From: Clostridium chrysemydis
Lineage (GTDB): Bacteria > Bacillota > Clostridia > Clostridiales > Clostridiaceae
DNA length: 64,000 nt
NCBI RefSeq assembly: GCF_015234215.1
Contig: NZ_JADEKP010000005.1
Location: forward strand, 124,001 to 188,000
Reading direction: 5' to 3'
The notes below the pieces were generated by a model, which was given only the letters and a program-made list of their open reading frames with translations, ran no database searches and was not told the DNA's origin. Of this stretch, positions 7,739-16,211 are shown piece after piece; position 1 is the first letter of the stretch, and each line of letters opens with the position of its first letter. Both the position numbers and the translations under genes were made by a program.

Positions 7739-8540
7739 ATTTATCTAAACCTTCTTCAATCTTTTCTATTATATATGCTATAGCATGCTCGTTATTATTT
7801 GGAGCTAGATATTTTGCATTTTTTATTAATCTTTCATTGCCATTTTTAATAGCAAATCCATATGTTGCAACTTCTATCATATCTTTATCGTTCATATTAT
7901 CTCCAACTGCAATTACTATAGAATCTTTTAAATTATATCTTTCTATTAACATTTGTAGTGCCTTTCCTTTTGAAGTTTCCTTTGGCACTATTTCTAAATA
8001 GTTTTTATCAGTTCTAGTTGGAATTTCAGTATCATATTTTAAATTAAACTCCCCTTCTAAAGAATCTAATATATCTTCATCTCCTGCTATAAGTATAGAG
8101 TCCCACTCTCTTTTTAAAATATCTTCTGGAATATCAAATATAGCTTCAAACCCTAGCTTTTCATACCTTTCAGTATATTTATTTTTTCTAAAAACATAAT
8201 TTTTTCCTTCACTACATATTGTTATTTCAATATCTAAATTGGAACCAATTAATTTCTCTATTATGCTTTTTCTTTCTTCTTCAAGATGAACCTTATGTAT
8301 AGACTCCTCTTTTTCAAAGTCGTATATAGTCCCGCCATTACTTAATATAACAGGTAAGCTAACTTTAAATAAATTACTATATCTATCGTAACCATTTCTT
8401 CTTCTACCTGTTGCAATAGTAAATAGTCCTCCATTTGCCATAAATCTTTCTATGGCTTCAATATTTTCTTTTGATATCTCTTTTTCATCGTTAATAAGTG
8501 TTCCATCCATATCTGAAACTAGTACATAGCCCTTAAACAT
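7737..8540 (-). CDS. HAD-superfamily hydrolase, Cof type
   Basis: A 267-residue phosphatase of the Cof (HAD IIB) family. Motif I is SDMDGTLI near the N-terminus, with the nucleophile Asp and acid/base Asp. Motif II is the Thr of TIATGRR, and motif IV is AVGDNMNDKDM near residue 225, binding magnesium. Such enzymes dephosphorylate sugar phosphates, flavin or pyridoxal phosphate; the substrate here is unknown. The ATG at 8540 is used, with GGGAGAG upstream; the longer frame begins before that site. It lies 16 bases after the SDR gene and is probably co-transcribed with it. Confidence 0.88.
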   Translation of the reverse strand: MFKGYVLVSDMDGTLINDEKEISKENIEAIERFMANGGLFTIATGRRRNGYDRYSNLFKVSLPVILSNGGTIYDFEKEESIHKVHLEEERKSIIEKLIGSNLDIEITICSEGKNYVFRKNKYTERYEKLGFEAIFDIPEDILKREWDSILIAGDEDILDSLEGEFNLKYDTEIPTRTDKNYLEIVPKETSKGKALQMLIERYNLKDSIVIAVGDNMNDKDMIEVATYGFAIKNGNERLIKNAKYLAPNNNEHAIAYIIEKIEEGLDK

Positions 8541-8556
8541 ACTTTTCTCTCCCTTT

Positions 8557-9333
8557 TTATTTATTAGTAGCAAAGATAATTTTTCTAATTATACCCCTAG
8601 GTAAAATTTTCGTCCCAAAATACATAAGTTTATTTTTAAATCCTGGTATAATTATAGCTTTATTTATATTAAAACCCTCATATCCTTCCTTTGCAACATC
8701 TTTTGCATCCATAAGGTACTTCTTTGCTTTTTCTGATTTTTTAATTCCAGCTCTCTCTTGAAAAGTTGTTTTTACGGGCCCAGGGCAAAGACAAGATACT
8801 TTTATATTTTTATCTTTAACTTCTTCGTGAATAGCCTCTGTTAAAGTTAATACGTATGCTTTTGATGAATAATATATGCTCATCTTAGGTCCTCCTACAA
8901 AGGCTGCTGTAGAAGCTACATTTAATACTCCTCCGCCCTTTCTTTCAACCATTCCTTTCAAGAAATATTTAGTTAAATTTGTTAAAGCCACTATATTTAT
9001 ATCTATTAAATTTTTATCTTTTTCTATGTCTGTATCATTAAAACATCCAAAATCTCCAACCCCTGCATTATTTATTAATTTATCCACAATAAAATTATTT
9101 TCTTCCACAAATTTTATAAGCTTATAAATAGAGTTTTCCACACTTAAATCTAAGCTAATTGCTAAAACTTCTATATTATATTTCTCTATTAAAAACTCTC
9201 TTGTTTTTTTAAGTTCCTCTTCATTTCTAGCTACTAAAATAAGATTTTCTAAATCCTTTGCAAATAGTTTTGCAAGTTCAAAGCCTATCCCCTTAGTGCC
9301 TCCTGTAATTAATGTATAAAATTTTTTATCCAT
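8557..9333 (-). CDS. Short-chain dehydrogenase/reductase
   Basis: A 258-residue classical SDR. The nucleotide-binding motif is TGGTKGIG (residues 10-17), the NNAG motif follows at about 90, and the catalytic set is Ser of NVASTAAF with YYSSK (Tyr and Lys). The sequence resembles the DltE/YqjQ-type oxidoreductases that act on unknown carbonyls. The cofactor is probably NADP(H), since R-N follows the second strand (LVARNEEEL). First gene of a leftward pair with the HAD phosphatase. The substrate is not predictable. Confidence 0.88.
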   Translation of the reverse strand: MDKKFYTLITGGTKGIGFELAKLFAKDLENLILVARNEEELKKTREFLIEKYNIEVLAISLDLSVENSIYKLIKFVEENNFIVDKLINNAGVGDFGCFNDTDIEKDKNLIDINIVALTNLTKYFLKGMVERKGGGVLNVASTAAFVGGPKMSIYYSSKAYVLTLTEAIHEEVKDKNIKVSCLCPGPVKTTFQERAGIKKSEKAKKYLMDAKDVAKEGYEGFNINKAIIIPGFKNKLMYFGTKILPRGIIRKIIFATNK

Positions 9334-9399
9334 ACTTCCTCCCTAAGGTTTAAATTAATTTTATTTTACCATTTTTTATAGATTTATATTTGTTTTATA

Positions 9400-9450
9400 T
9401 TTACATTTTTACTTTTAATTGTTAAAATTATACATAGATAATCTATGTAT
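9400..9450 (+). promoter_or_regulatory. padR promoter with palindromic operator
   Basis: TTTACA (9400-9405), 17 bases, then TAAAAT (9423-9428). A perfect palindrome with 10-bp arms, ATACATAGAT and ATCTATGTAT (9430-9450, centre 9440), starts two bases after the -10, and a further half-site (TCTATGTAT, 9457-9465) lies before the ribosome binding site. Position and the ACAT/ATGT core suit PadR autorepression. Confidence 0.75.
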
Positions 9451-9477
9451 CGAGTTTCTATGTATAAGGGGGTTATT

Positions 9478-9804
9478 ATGAATAAAGAATTATTAAAAGG
9501 AAGCACATCTCTTTTAATCTTAGGTTTATTAAATAAAGAAGAGATGTATGGTTACCAAATGATAAAGTCAATTGAAATTACTTCTGACGGAATTTTTTCA
9601 CTTAAAGAAGGTACGTTATACCCTATTCTTCATGCTCTAGAGAACGAAGGAATAATAGAATCTTATTGGAAAGAAAGTGAAACAAACAGAAAAAGAAAAT
9701 ATTATTCAATAACTAAAGAAGGTAAAAAATATCTTAAAACTAAAGAAAAAGAATGGAGTTTATTTAGTAAAACAGTTAATAAAGTTTTAGGGGGTACTTC
9801 TTAA
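9478..9804 (+). CDS. PadR-family transcriptional regulator
   Basis: A 108-residue PadR repressor: winged helix with the family pattern LLKGSTSLLILGLLNKEEMYGYQ split over the first 40 residues, then FSLKEGTLYPILHALENEG and RKRKYYSITKEGKKYL. There is a short C-terminal helix for dimerisation. The ATG at 9478 has AAGGGGG upstream and is chosen over an in-frame ATG at 9445, which lies inside the operator. Its stop overlaps the start of the next gene by one base. PadR genes coupled to a HAAS/DUF1700 membrane protein usually control that partner, so the pair is probably one regulatory unit. Confidence 0.92.
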   Translation: MNKELLKGSTSLLILGLLNKEEMYGYQMIKSIEITSDGIFSLKEGTLYPILHALENEGIIESYWKESETNRKRKYYSITKEGKKYLKTKEKEWSLFSKTVNKVLGGTS

Positions 9805-11099
9805 TGGATATTAAAGATAACAATAAAGTAAAATCTTTTTTAGATAATACTATTTCTAAAGTAAAGAATAAATATATGCATTTAGAAATACGAGAAGAAT
9901 TATTAAACCACATAGAAGATAAATTCTATTTCTATATCTCCTTAGGATTAGATGAAAATTCAGCTTTAGAAAAATCCCTTTTAGAAATGGGATCTTCTGA
10001 AGATATAGGAGAGGAACTTAACTTAGTTCACAAGAAAAAGTTAGATGTATTTTTAATGGCTTTAGTTATATCACTATCGGTTGCTTGCTTAACAATACTA
10101 TTTTCTATATCTAAAATATCTACAGATGCATTTAACCTAAAAAGTTTCTATAACTCTATCTTTGCTTATTCTTTAGGCTTTTTAGTTTTATATATTACTT
10201 ATAGATTTTTAAATATAAAATTTTTATATAAATATTCTAATGCTATTTATTATATAAGTTTATTTTGTTTGTTTTTAAATTTCTTTAACTATAATTTATA
10301 TTTAAGTATAGTTCCTAAACCTATGATAACAATACTTTTAATCATTCCCCTACTGATTTCTATAAATGGAATACTAATAGAAAAACCAAGTGCAACTTTT
10401 AGACTTATTATACCGTTAGCCTTTATATTAAATTTAAATTCATTATCTGGACTAATAATATATCTGGTTTGTATTTTTGTATTAGTCTTTAAAAGAGGAA
10501 GCAAATTAAATTTTTTAGGTTTTAGTTTTTCTATTTTTACTTTTGGTTTTTATGTTTTATTTAAAAACTACTATTTAATTTATAGATTAACTTCTCTACT
10601 AAGTTTTTCAAACCCTGAATCTCAAGGATATTATATTTATTCTTTAACTAAACATGTTCTTTCAAACTCTAACTTAATCGGACAAGCTACTAATATCGAT
10701 TTATCAAGTATTCCTCTTATAAATTCAGAACTTATATTTACATACATTATAGGTCGATTTGGTTATATCCCCTTTGCTATTTTAATAAGCTTAATAACAA
10801 TTTTATTAGTAAAGGTATTTAAATATATAAGGTCTATTAAAAATAGTTATGGTAAATCACTTGTATTAACAGCATTTACAATACTTTCTTGTAACTTTGC
10901 TTTAACTTTACTTTGTAATTTAGGTTTTTCACCTCTTTTAAATACAATAAGTCCATTTTTATCAAGCAGTAAGGTAAGTATTTTTTCTAATATGTTTCTT
11001 ATTGGGCTTATATTAAATATTTATTCTAATAGATCTATTACAGATATTAGTTTTAATAATATAGATAAAAGATCACTTATTTTTTCTATAAAATTATAA
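9804..11099 (+). CDS. HAAS/permease-prefix domain fused to a divergent SEDS (FtsW/RodA-like) membrane protein
   Basis: A 431-residue protein. Residues 1-75 form the helical domain common in proteins encoded next to PadR genes (EELLNHIEDKFYFYISLGLD, then EMGSSEDIGEEL). About nine to ten membrane helices follow. Residues 260-400 track the FtsW/RodA/SpoVE pattern: RLTSLLSFSNPESQGYY and HVLSNSNLIGQ for the GYQ...SGG.G.G region, IPLINSELIFTYIIGRFGYI for the HTDFIFAVIAEE region, and GFSPLLNTISPFLSSSK for the GxxLPFISYGGSS region. The Asp essential in SEDS polymerases is Glu309 here. SEDS proteins polymerise peptidoglycan with a class B PBP; none is adjacent. Activity is uncertain. Confidence 0.7.
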   Translation: MDIKDNNKVKSFLDNTISKVKNKYMHLEIREELLNHIEDKFYFYISLGLDENSALEKSLLEMGSSEDIGEELNLVHKKKLDVFLMALVISLSVACLTILFSISKISTDAFNLKSFYNSIFAYSLGFLVLYITYRFLNIKFLYKYSNAIYYISLFCLFLNFFNYNLYLSIVPKPMITILLIIPLLISINGILIEKPSATFRLIIPLAFILNLNSLSGLIIYLVCIFVLVFKRGSKLNFLGFSFSIFTFGFYVLFKNYYLIYRLTSLLSFSNPESQGYYIYSLTKHVLSNSNLIGQATNIDLSSIPLINSELIFTYIIGRFGYIPFAILISLITILLVKVFKYIRSIKNSYGKSLVLTAFTILSCNFALTLLCNLGFSPLLNTISPFLSSSKVSIFSNMFLIGLILNIYSNRSITDISFNNIDKRSLIFSIKL

Positions 11100-11100
11100 A

Positions 11101-11136
11101 AAAATAGAACCTGATATTTCAGGTTCTATTTTTATT
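11101..11136. terminator. Bidirectional terminator
   Basis: A 14-bp stem (11101-11114 with 11119-11132), TATT loop and T-run separate the convergent SEDS-like and bile salt hydrolase genes. Confidence 0.9.
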
Positions 11137-11156
11137 ATTAAACCTAGCTATTAACA

Positions 11157-12146
11157 CTAATTTTGATTATTTATATTTAAAGAATCTTTATATGCAAATA
11201 ATTTAATTTCTTTTGCATCTAAGTTTTCTTTATTCATATCTATAGCATTTATTTGATTATTTTCATAAGTGTTATAATTATATATTCCTTTTTCAAGGTT
11301 CATACAAGATGAGTAAACAGTTATATCATTCTTATACTGAGGAGTTCTAACTGTACCCTTTACCATAGCCACGTTATTTAATATGTGATAAAACTCACTT
11401 ATATCAACTTCATCTTTACAATTATCTAAAGCAAAATGTCTTAAAAAAGCAGCTCTTACAAATCTTGATGCTGGTGTAAAATCACCTGGTAACCCTACAC
11501 TACCTGCACCTACTCCTAGTGGATTTAACTCCTGAGTACCCCAAGTTGTTTCGCCTGCTTGATCTGCATACATCCCCATGTATTGTCTTAAATTAGTTTC
11601 ATGCCAATCAAAGGTTGGAGAGTTAGTTAAAACACCTACCTTATTATCAAACACTTTTAAACCTAGTTTTGTGTGTTCTACTACTATTGCTTCTCCTGTT
11701 TTATCAGTTATCATCCAATGTAGAGTTGGCGCAGGTGTTTTTTCATTTATCTGAGTATCCATTAGGTTTATTGAATCTAATTTTTCCTTTACACTATTTA
11801 AATCATCAAAATTAGATAAAACCCATAACATAAAGTCATACGCTGGAATATTTACCTTTCCTCTAATTAATTCAGGTTCGTTGTAGTTATATCCCGGAAA
11901 ATTAAGCCCTGCTATAGCTAAACCTTTTTCATTACAACCATCTGCAAGCATTGGATGTCCATCTATTATTGTAAGCATTCCTATTATTGCATTTTTAGTT
12001 TTTTCTTTTGCACCTGTTGACATATTTATGTATTCAAAATTTCTTGGAACAATACCAACAGCTTGTCCGAAGGTAAATTCTATATCCATATTACGGCCAA
12101 ACAGATGCTCTCCATCTTTAGTTACTAAAGTTAATCCTGTACACAC
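11157..12146 (-). CDS. cbh: Conjugated bile acid hydrolase (choloylglycine hydrolase family)
   Basis: A 329-residue Ntn hydrolase that cleaves the amide bond of glycine- or taurine-conjugated bile acids. The N-terminus reads MCTGLTL, giving the catalytic Cys2 after methionine removal. Further family residues are visible: RNMDIE, DGCNEKGLAIAGLNFPGY, LTNSPTFDWHETNLRQY and PGDFTPASRFVRAAF. The whole sequence recalls the Clostridium perfringens enzyme. Two in-frame GTG starts exist, 12155 and 12146; 12146 is preferred because it exposes the Cys as in known bile salt hydrolases and has GAAGTGA 5 bases upstream. It is monocistronic. It suggests life in the intestine. Penicillin V acylase is the alternative within the family. 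Confidence 0.9.
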   Translation of the reverse strand: MCTGLTLVTKDGEHLFGRNMDIEFTFGQAVGIVPRNFEYINMSTGAKEKTKNAIIGMLTIIDGHPMLADGCNEKGLAIAGLNFPGYNYNEPELIRGKVNIPAYDFMLWVLSNFDDLNSVKEKLDSINLMDTQINEKTPAPTLHWMITDKTGEAIVVEHTKLGLKVFDNKVGVLTNSPTFDWHETNLRQYMGMYADQAGETTWGTQELNPLGVGAGSVGLPGDFTPASRFVRAAFLRHFALDNCKDEVDISEFYHILNNVAMVKGTVRTPQYKNDITVYSSCMNLEKGIYNYNTYENNQINAIDMNKENLDAKEIKLFAYKDSLNINNQN

Positions 12147-12187
12147 TTTTTTCACTTCTTTCTTAATTCAATTATCTCTTTAATAAA

Positions 12188-12216
12188 GGTATACCAGTAT
12201 TTCAACTTGTAGTCAA
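12188..12216 (-). promoter_or_regulatory. Promoter of the bile salt hydrolase gene
   Basis: Reading leftward: TTGACT (12216-12211), a 17-base spacer, then TATACC (12193-12188), about 42 bases before the start codon. Confidence 0.7.
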
Positions 12217-12268
12217 ACCTAGTTAAAAATGTTATATTTTTATAGTTTGCGATTAGTCTAAATTAAAT

Positions 12269-12301
12269 AAGACTTAGTTTAAAATATTTAAACTAAGTCT
12301 T
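12269..12301 (-). terminator. Terminator of the TraB/GumN gene
   Basis: Perfect 15-bp arms (12269-12283 and 12287-12301) with a 3-base centre follow the stop of the leftward gene; the downstream strand is T-rich. Confidence 0.75.
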
Positions 12302-12305
12302 ACTT

Positions 12306-13229
12306 TTATAATTTATTAACTTCATAACCTTTTTCTTTCATCATAGAGACTATACTATCATCTCCAAAGAAATGCAGTGCACCAACTGCTATAGTATATG
12401 TTTTATCCTCTTTAAAATAATTTTCCATCTTTTTAACCATAGCTACATTTCTATCTAAAATCATAGCATCATATGCTTCTTTGTTCTCCTTTTGCATAGC
12501 TACTGCTTCTTCCATAAACTTTTCATCGCCTTTAGCATACGAGTCCATAAGCTTTTTAGAATAATCTACATCGCTTTTTTTATATTCTTCAAAGCTTTCT
12601 TTTGAGTAATCTTTAAGCATAAGTTTTAGAGCATCTATTCCATGTATTTTTTCTAAAAGCTTCATTTGATCTTGTATAGTTTCAAGTTGCTTTACTTCTT
12701 TTCCTGAACTTTTAGCTACAGCTATAAGCTTATCATCGAAGGTTTCCATAACTAAATTTGCTTCTGTATAAATACATGCACTTATATTTTGAATTATAAA
12801 ATTTGATTTATTGAATTTTAACTTCTCATAATCTAATCCTAAACTTTTGCTTATATCTTTTAATGATTCTATTTCTTTTTTGTTTAAATCTTTTTCTATA
12901 GTATCATTTCCTGAATATACTGCATTAGCTTGAACTTCTGTGTAATCACTTGGAAGTGGGTCTATCTCTACCCCTAAAACATCAGTCTTTTTTATAATAT
13001 CATTTATAGTATCAGAAAAATAATTATAATCTGGATTTATAGGATGCATAGTCCCTATTAAATACATAGTTTTATTATCTTTTTTAACTTCCCATTGAAC
13101 ACCTTTTGCTATAGGTTTATTTGCATCAGAATTTACTTCTTTTGAATTGCATCCTGTTAAAAACGGAGCTACAACTATTCCCATACATAAAAATAATGAA
13201 ATAAATTTATTTTTTAAAATTTTTCCCAT
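12306..13229 (-). CDS. TraB/GumN family lipoprotein
   Basis: A 307-residue exported lipoprotein. The signal peptide ends in the lipobox LTGC (Cys about residue 27), followed by a short Ser/Asn linker. The TraB/GumN fold begins near WEVKKDNKTMYLIGTMH; this strand-turn-His motif and the C-terminal AVGALHFFGDDSIVSMM are the two conserved ends of the family. The family is related to Tiki-type metalloproteases, with the GxxH and GALH histidines as presumed metal ligands, but bacterial substrates are not known. It appears monocistronic, with GGGGGAT upstream of the ATG. Confidence 0.85.
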   Translation of the reverse strand: MGKILKNKFISLFLCMGIVVAPFLTGCNSKEVNSDANKPIAKGVQWEVKKDNKTMYLIGTMHPINPDYNYFSDTINDIIKKTDVLGVEIDPLPSDYTEVQANAVYSGNDTIEKDLNKKEIESLKDISKSLGLDYEKLKFNKSNFIIQNISACIYTEANLVMETFDDKLIAVAKSSGKEVKQLETIQDQMKLLEKIHGIDALKLMLKDYSKESFEEYKKSDVDYSKKLMDSYAKGDEKFMEEAVAMQKENKEAYDAMILDRNVAMVKKMENYFKEDKTYTIAVGALHFFGDDSIVSMMKEKGYEVNKL

Positions 13230-13364
13230 AATTATCCCCCTAAAAATTAAATAACCCCTTATATTATACCATATTTTGTATATTTAACTATATTTTTCTT
13301 GTAACAGTTTCATTTGCTTTTTCTAAATAAAAGTATTATAATTAAATTATAGAATATTCAGACA

Positions 13365-13408
13365 ATTAAGGCAGTTACTATTTTTCTCGTAGAACTGACC
13401 GCCCTTAT
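13365..13408. repeat. Imperfect inverted repeat of unknown role
   Basis: AAGGCAGTTAC and GTAGAACTGACCGCCCTT are partly complementary around a T-rich loop. It lies between the acetyltransferase terminator and the promoter region of the lipoprotein gene. No T-run follows, so it is not a clear terminator. Confidence 0.3.
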
Positions 13409-13419
13409 TATTATTAAAA

Positions 13420-13446
13420 AAGGACTCGCATTATTGCGAGTCCAAA
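13420..13446 (-). terminator. Terminator of the acetyltransferase gene
   Basis: GC-rich 9-bp stem (GGACTCGCA 13422-13430 with its complement 13435-13443) followed on the minus strand by six T. Confidence 0.92.
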
Positions 13447-13449
13447 ATT

Positions 13450-13902
13450 TTATCTTTCTTTATATTCCATTTTAATGTGAGGAATTCCTACTTCATCATA
13501 AACATCAGATATAGGCGTAAACCCTACTGATTCATAAAGATCTTTAACGTATAACTGTGCTGAAAGTAATATTCTCTCCCCTTTAAACTCTTCTTTAATA
13601 AACCTAACCGCTTCTTTAAGAAGTTCCTGTGCAAGGCCCCTTCTTCTTGCTTCCTTTACCACAAGCATTCTCCCTATACCTACTCCATCTTTGTAGCTAA
13701 GACCTTTTTTTAGTATTCTTAAATAAGCCTTCGTATTATCATCCTCTTTTAAAAATACATGATACGCTTCTCTATCAATACCATCAAATTCATTTTCACT
13801 TGTGATTTTTTGCTCACAAATAAATACCTCTGTTCTAGCTACTACTATGCTGTATAGTTCCTCCGCTGTTAATTCATTAAATTTTTTGATTTGTATATCC
13901 AT
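13450..13902 (-). CDS. elaA: GNAT acetyltransferase, ElaA-like
   Basis: A 150-residue GNAT protein of the ElaA type. The N-terminal part has LYSIVVARTEVFICEQ and the EFDGIDREA segment typical of this group. The acetyl-CoA site is GIGRMLVVKEARRRGLAQEL (about residues 74-93), which fits the Q/RxxGxG/A loop. The C-terminus, AQLYVKDLYESVGF, holds the usual Tyr near the thiol. Acceptor substrate is unknown. It lies 25 bases after proA on the same strand, so it is probably the last gene of the proBA transcript, ended by a strong terminator. Confidence 0.85.
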   Translation of the reverse strand: MDIQIKKFNELTAEELYSIVVARTEVFICEQKITSENEFDGIDREAYHVFLKEDDNTKAYLRILKKGLSYKDGVGIGRMLVVKEARRRGLAQELLKEAVRFIKEEFKGERILLSAQLYVKDLYESVGFTPISDVYDEVGIPHIKMEYKER

Positions 13903-13927
13903 AAACTCATCCCTTTCTAAAAAAATA

Positions 13928-15172
13928 TTATCTTATTTGACCATTCCCAAAAATAATATATTTTACTGTTGTAAGTTCTTTAAGTCCCATAGGTCCTCTA
14001 GCATGAAGCTTTTGAGTACTTATTCCAATCTCTGCTCCAAATCCAAATTCTCCTCCATCTGTAAATCTAGTAGATGCATTAACATAAACAGCTGCGGCAT
14101 CTATCCTTTGTAAGAATTTTTGAGAATTTTCATAGCTGTTTGTTATTATTGCTTCTGAGTGTCCTGTATTATGTTTGTTTATATGATAAATCGCTTCATC
14201 TATATCTTTAACGATTTTTACACTCATTATATAATCTAAAAACTCTTTATAAAAATCTTCTTCTAAAGCTTCTTCTATAGAAGAAACTATTTCCCTAGAT
14301 TTTTTATCTCCTTTTAAAACTACACCTTTATCTTCTAAAGCTTTTGAAAGCCTTGGTAATATTTCCTTAGCTACATCTTCGTGTATAACTAAACTTTCAG
14401 CTGCATTACAAACAGCAGGTCTAGAAGTTTTTGCATTTATAACTATAGCTTCTGCCATATCAAAATCACAATCTGAATCTATATATATGTGGCAGTTTCC
14501 AGTTCCAGTTTCTATTACTGGTACTGTTGCGTTATTAACTACAGTTTTTATAAGACCCGCACCGCCTCTAGGAATTAAAACATCTATATAGTCGTTTAAT
14601 TTCATCATTTCTGTAGCTAACTCTCTGCTTGTATTTTCTATAAGTTGAAGGGCATCTTCTGTGATTCCAGCTTCTTTTAAACCTTCTCTTAAAACTTTAA
14701 CTATAGCTATATTAGAATTTATAGCTTCACTTCCGCCTCTTAATATAACTGCATTTCCTGTCTTTAAACAAAGCCCTGCAGCATCACAAGTTACGTTTGG
14801 TCTAGCTTCGTAGATTATTCCTATAACACCCATAGGAACTCTTTTTTTACCGATTTGAAGACCGTTTTCTGCGTTCCACATCTCTATAACTTCCCCTACA
14901 GGGTCTTTTAGAGCTGCAACTTGTCTAAGCCCGTCTGCCATACCTTTAACTCTATCTTCATCTAAAGATAATCTATCTAACATAGATTTAGAAGTTCCTT
15001 TTTCTATAGCTTTATCTAAATCTTTTTTGTTCTCTTTTATTATGTCCAAAGATTTTTCTATTAATTTATCAGCCATCTTATTTAAAGCAAAATTCTTTTC
15101 AGAAGTCTTTAAATTTCCTAATATATAAGATGCTTCTTTAGCTTTTTGACCTTTAATTATTAATTCGCTCAA
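13928..15172 (-). CDS. proA: Glutamate-5-semialdehyde dehydrogenase (gamma-glutamyl phosphate reductase)
   Basis: A 414-residue enzyme of full family length. It reduces gamma-glutamyl phosphate to glutamate-5-semialdehyde with NADPH, the second step of proline synthesis. Characteristic segments are [48 protein letters not shown], and the catalytic cysteine in [13 protein letters not shown], with [18 protein letters not shown] near the end. It follows proB by 13 bases in a leftward operon and precedes the acetyltransferase. Confidence 0.97.
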   Translation of the reverse strand: MSELIIKGQKAKEASYILGNLKTSEKNFALNKMADKLIEKSLDIIKENKKDLDKAIEKGTSKSMLDRLSLDEDRVKGMADGLRQVAALKDPVGEVIEMWNAENGLQIGKKRVPMGVIGIIYEARPNVTCDAAGLCLKTGNAVILRGGSEAINSNIAIVKVLREGLKEAGITEDALQLIENTSRELATEMMKLNDYIDVLIPRGGAGLIKTVVNNATVPVIETGTGNCHIYIDSDCDFDMAEAIVINAKTSRPAVCNAAESLVIHEDVAKEILPRLSKALEDKGVVLKGDKKSREIVSSIEEALEEDFYKEFLDYIMSVKIVKDIDEAIYHINKHNTGHSEAIITNSYENSQKFLQRIDAAAVYVNASTRFTDGGEFGFGAEIGISTQKLHARGPMGLKELTTVKYIIFGNGQIR

Positions 15173-15185
15173 AATTCTCTCCTCC

Positions 15186-15998
15186 TTATTTTTTATCTCT
15201 TATAAATAATGTTCCGATTTCTTTTCCTTCTAATACATCTCTTAAAACTTCAGGACACTCTCCGTTTGCAAGAACCATATTAACTCCAGCCTTATTTGAA
15301 ACCTTAGCTGCCATAAGCTTAGTTATCATCCCACCAGTTCCAAAGTTTGTTCCAGCACCACCTGCTGCATTTTCAAGTTCCTCTGTTATTTCTAAAACTT
15401 CTTCTAAAAGTTTTGCATCATCATTTTCTCTTGGATTTTTATCATAGAATCCATCTATATCTGATAATATTATTAAAAGGTCCGCACTTATAAGTGATGC
15501 TACTATTGCTGAAAGATTATCATTATCTCCAAACTTAACTATATTTTCTATTTCATCTATAGATACTGTATCATTTTCATTTACTATAGGCACAATTCCC
15601 ATCTCTAAAAGAGTTTCAAATGTATTTACAACATTCTCTCTTATATGATCGTCTTCAACTACATCTCTAGTAAGTAAAACTTGTCCGACAGTGTGGCTAT
15701 ACTCTCCGAAAAACTTACTATAAATATGCATAAGTTCGCATTGCCCTATAGCTGCTACAGCTTGCTTTTCTCTAATACTTTGGGGTTTTTCTTTAAGCTT
15801 TAACTTACTACTTCCAACACCTATAGCTCCTGATGTTACAAGTACTACTTCTTTTCCTGAATTCATTAAATCTGATATAACTCTAGCTAATTTCTCTATT
15901 CTACCTAAGTTTATATTTCCATTTTCATAAGTTAGTGTAGATGTTCCTACTTTAATAACTACTCTTTTTGCTGATTTGATTTGATTTCTATTGCTCAT
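15186..15998 (-). CDS. proB: Glutamate 5-kinase, short form without PUA domain
   Basis: A 270-residue amino acid kinase that phosphorylates glutamate on the gamma carboxyl, the first committed and proline-inhibited step. Visible motifs: [10 protein letters not shown] at the N-terminus, [52 protein letters not shown] split around the active site, and [13 protein letters not shown]. It lacks the C-terminal PUA domain of the E. coli enzyme and ends after the kinase core, as in many clostridia. GAGGGG lies upstream of the ATG. Its leader contains the first copy of a 79-bp direct repeat. Confidence 0.96.
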   Translation of the reverse strand: MSNRNQIKSAKRVVIKVGTSTLTYENGNINLGRIEKLARVISDLMNSGKEVVLVTSGAIGVGSSKLKLKEKPQSIREKQAVAAIGQCELMHIYSKFFGEYSHTVGQVLLTRDVVEDDHIRENVVNTFETLLEMGIVPIVNENDTVSIDEIENIVKFGDNDNLSAIVASLISADLLIILSDIDGFYDKNPRENDDAKLLEEVLEITEELENAAGGAGTNFGTGGMITKLMAAKVSNKAGVNMVLANGECPEVLRDVLEGKEIGTLFIRDKK

Positions 15999-16042
15999 TT
16001 TTTTCGACCCCTCGATATTAAATTTATTTTAAACTGATTTTA

Positions 16043-16121
16043 TTATATCTTTTTATTATAATCTTTTCTATTATTCTTTATAAATTTATTAGAATTTAAT
16101 ATAAAGCAAAAAATCAGAGAT
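16043..16121 (-). repeat. 79-bp direct repeat, copy 1 (proB leader)
   Basis: This stretch recurs at 17886-17964 in the same orientation with four differences by eye. It lies just upstream of proB and contains TATAAT on the minus strand, so it probably carries the proBA promoter. The two copies enclose the ABC exporter cassette. Confidence 0.85.
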
Positions 16122-16158
16122 TATTAATAGTGAGTAAAAAAAGTGATCATTTTTCAAT

Positions 16159-16187
16159 TTGCTAGCAAATATATTAGATGTTAAAAT
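16159..16187 (+). promoter_or_regulatory. Promoter of the ABC exporter pair
   Basis: TTGCTA (16159-16164), a 17-base spacer and TAAAAT (16182-16187), 25 bases before the ATG, which is preceded by a weak AGGGAG site. Confidence 0.65.
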
Positions 16188-16211
16188 AAAATTTAATAGG
16201 GAGTTGATGGA

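Noticed and set aside
15999-16211. Proline T-box or riboswitch upstream of proB
   Set aside because: No T-box sequence, specifier loop or terminator/antiterminator pair could be recognised; the region instead holds the direct repeat and two promoters.
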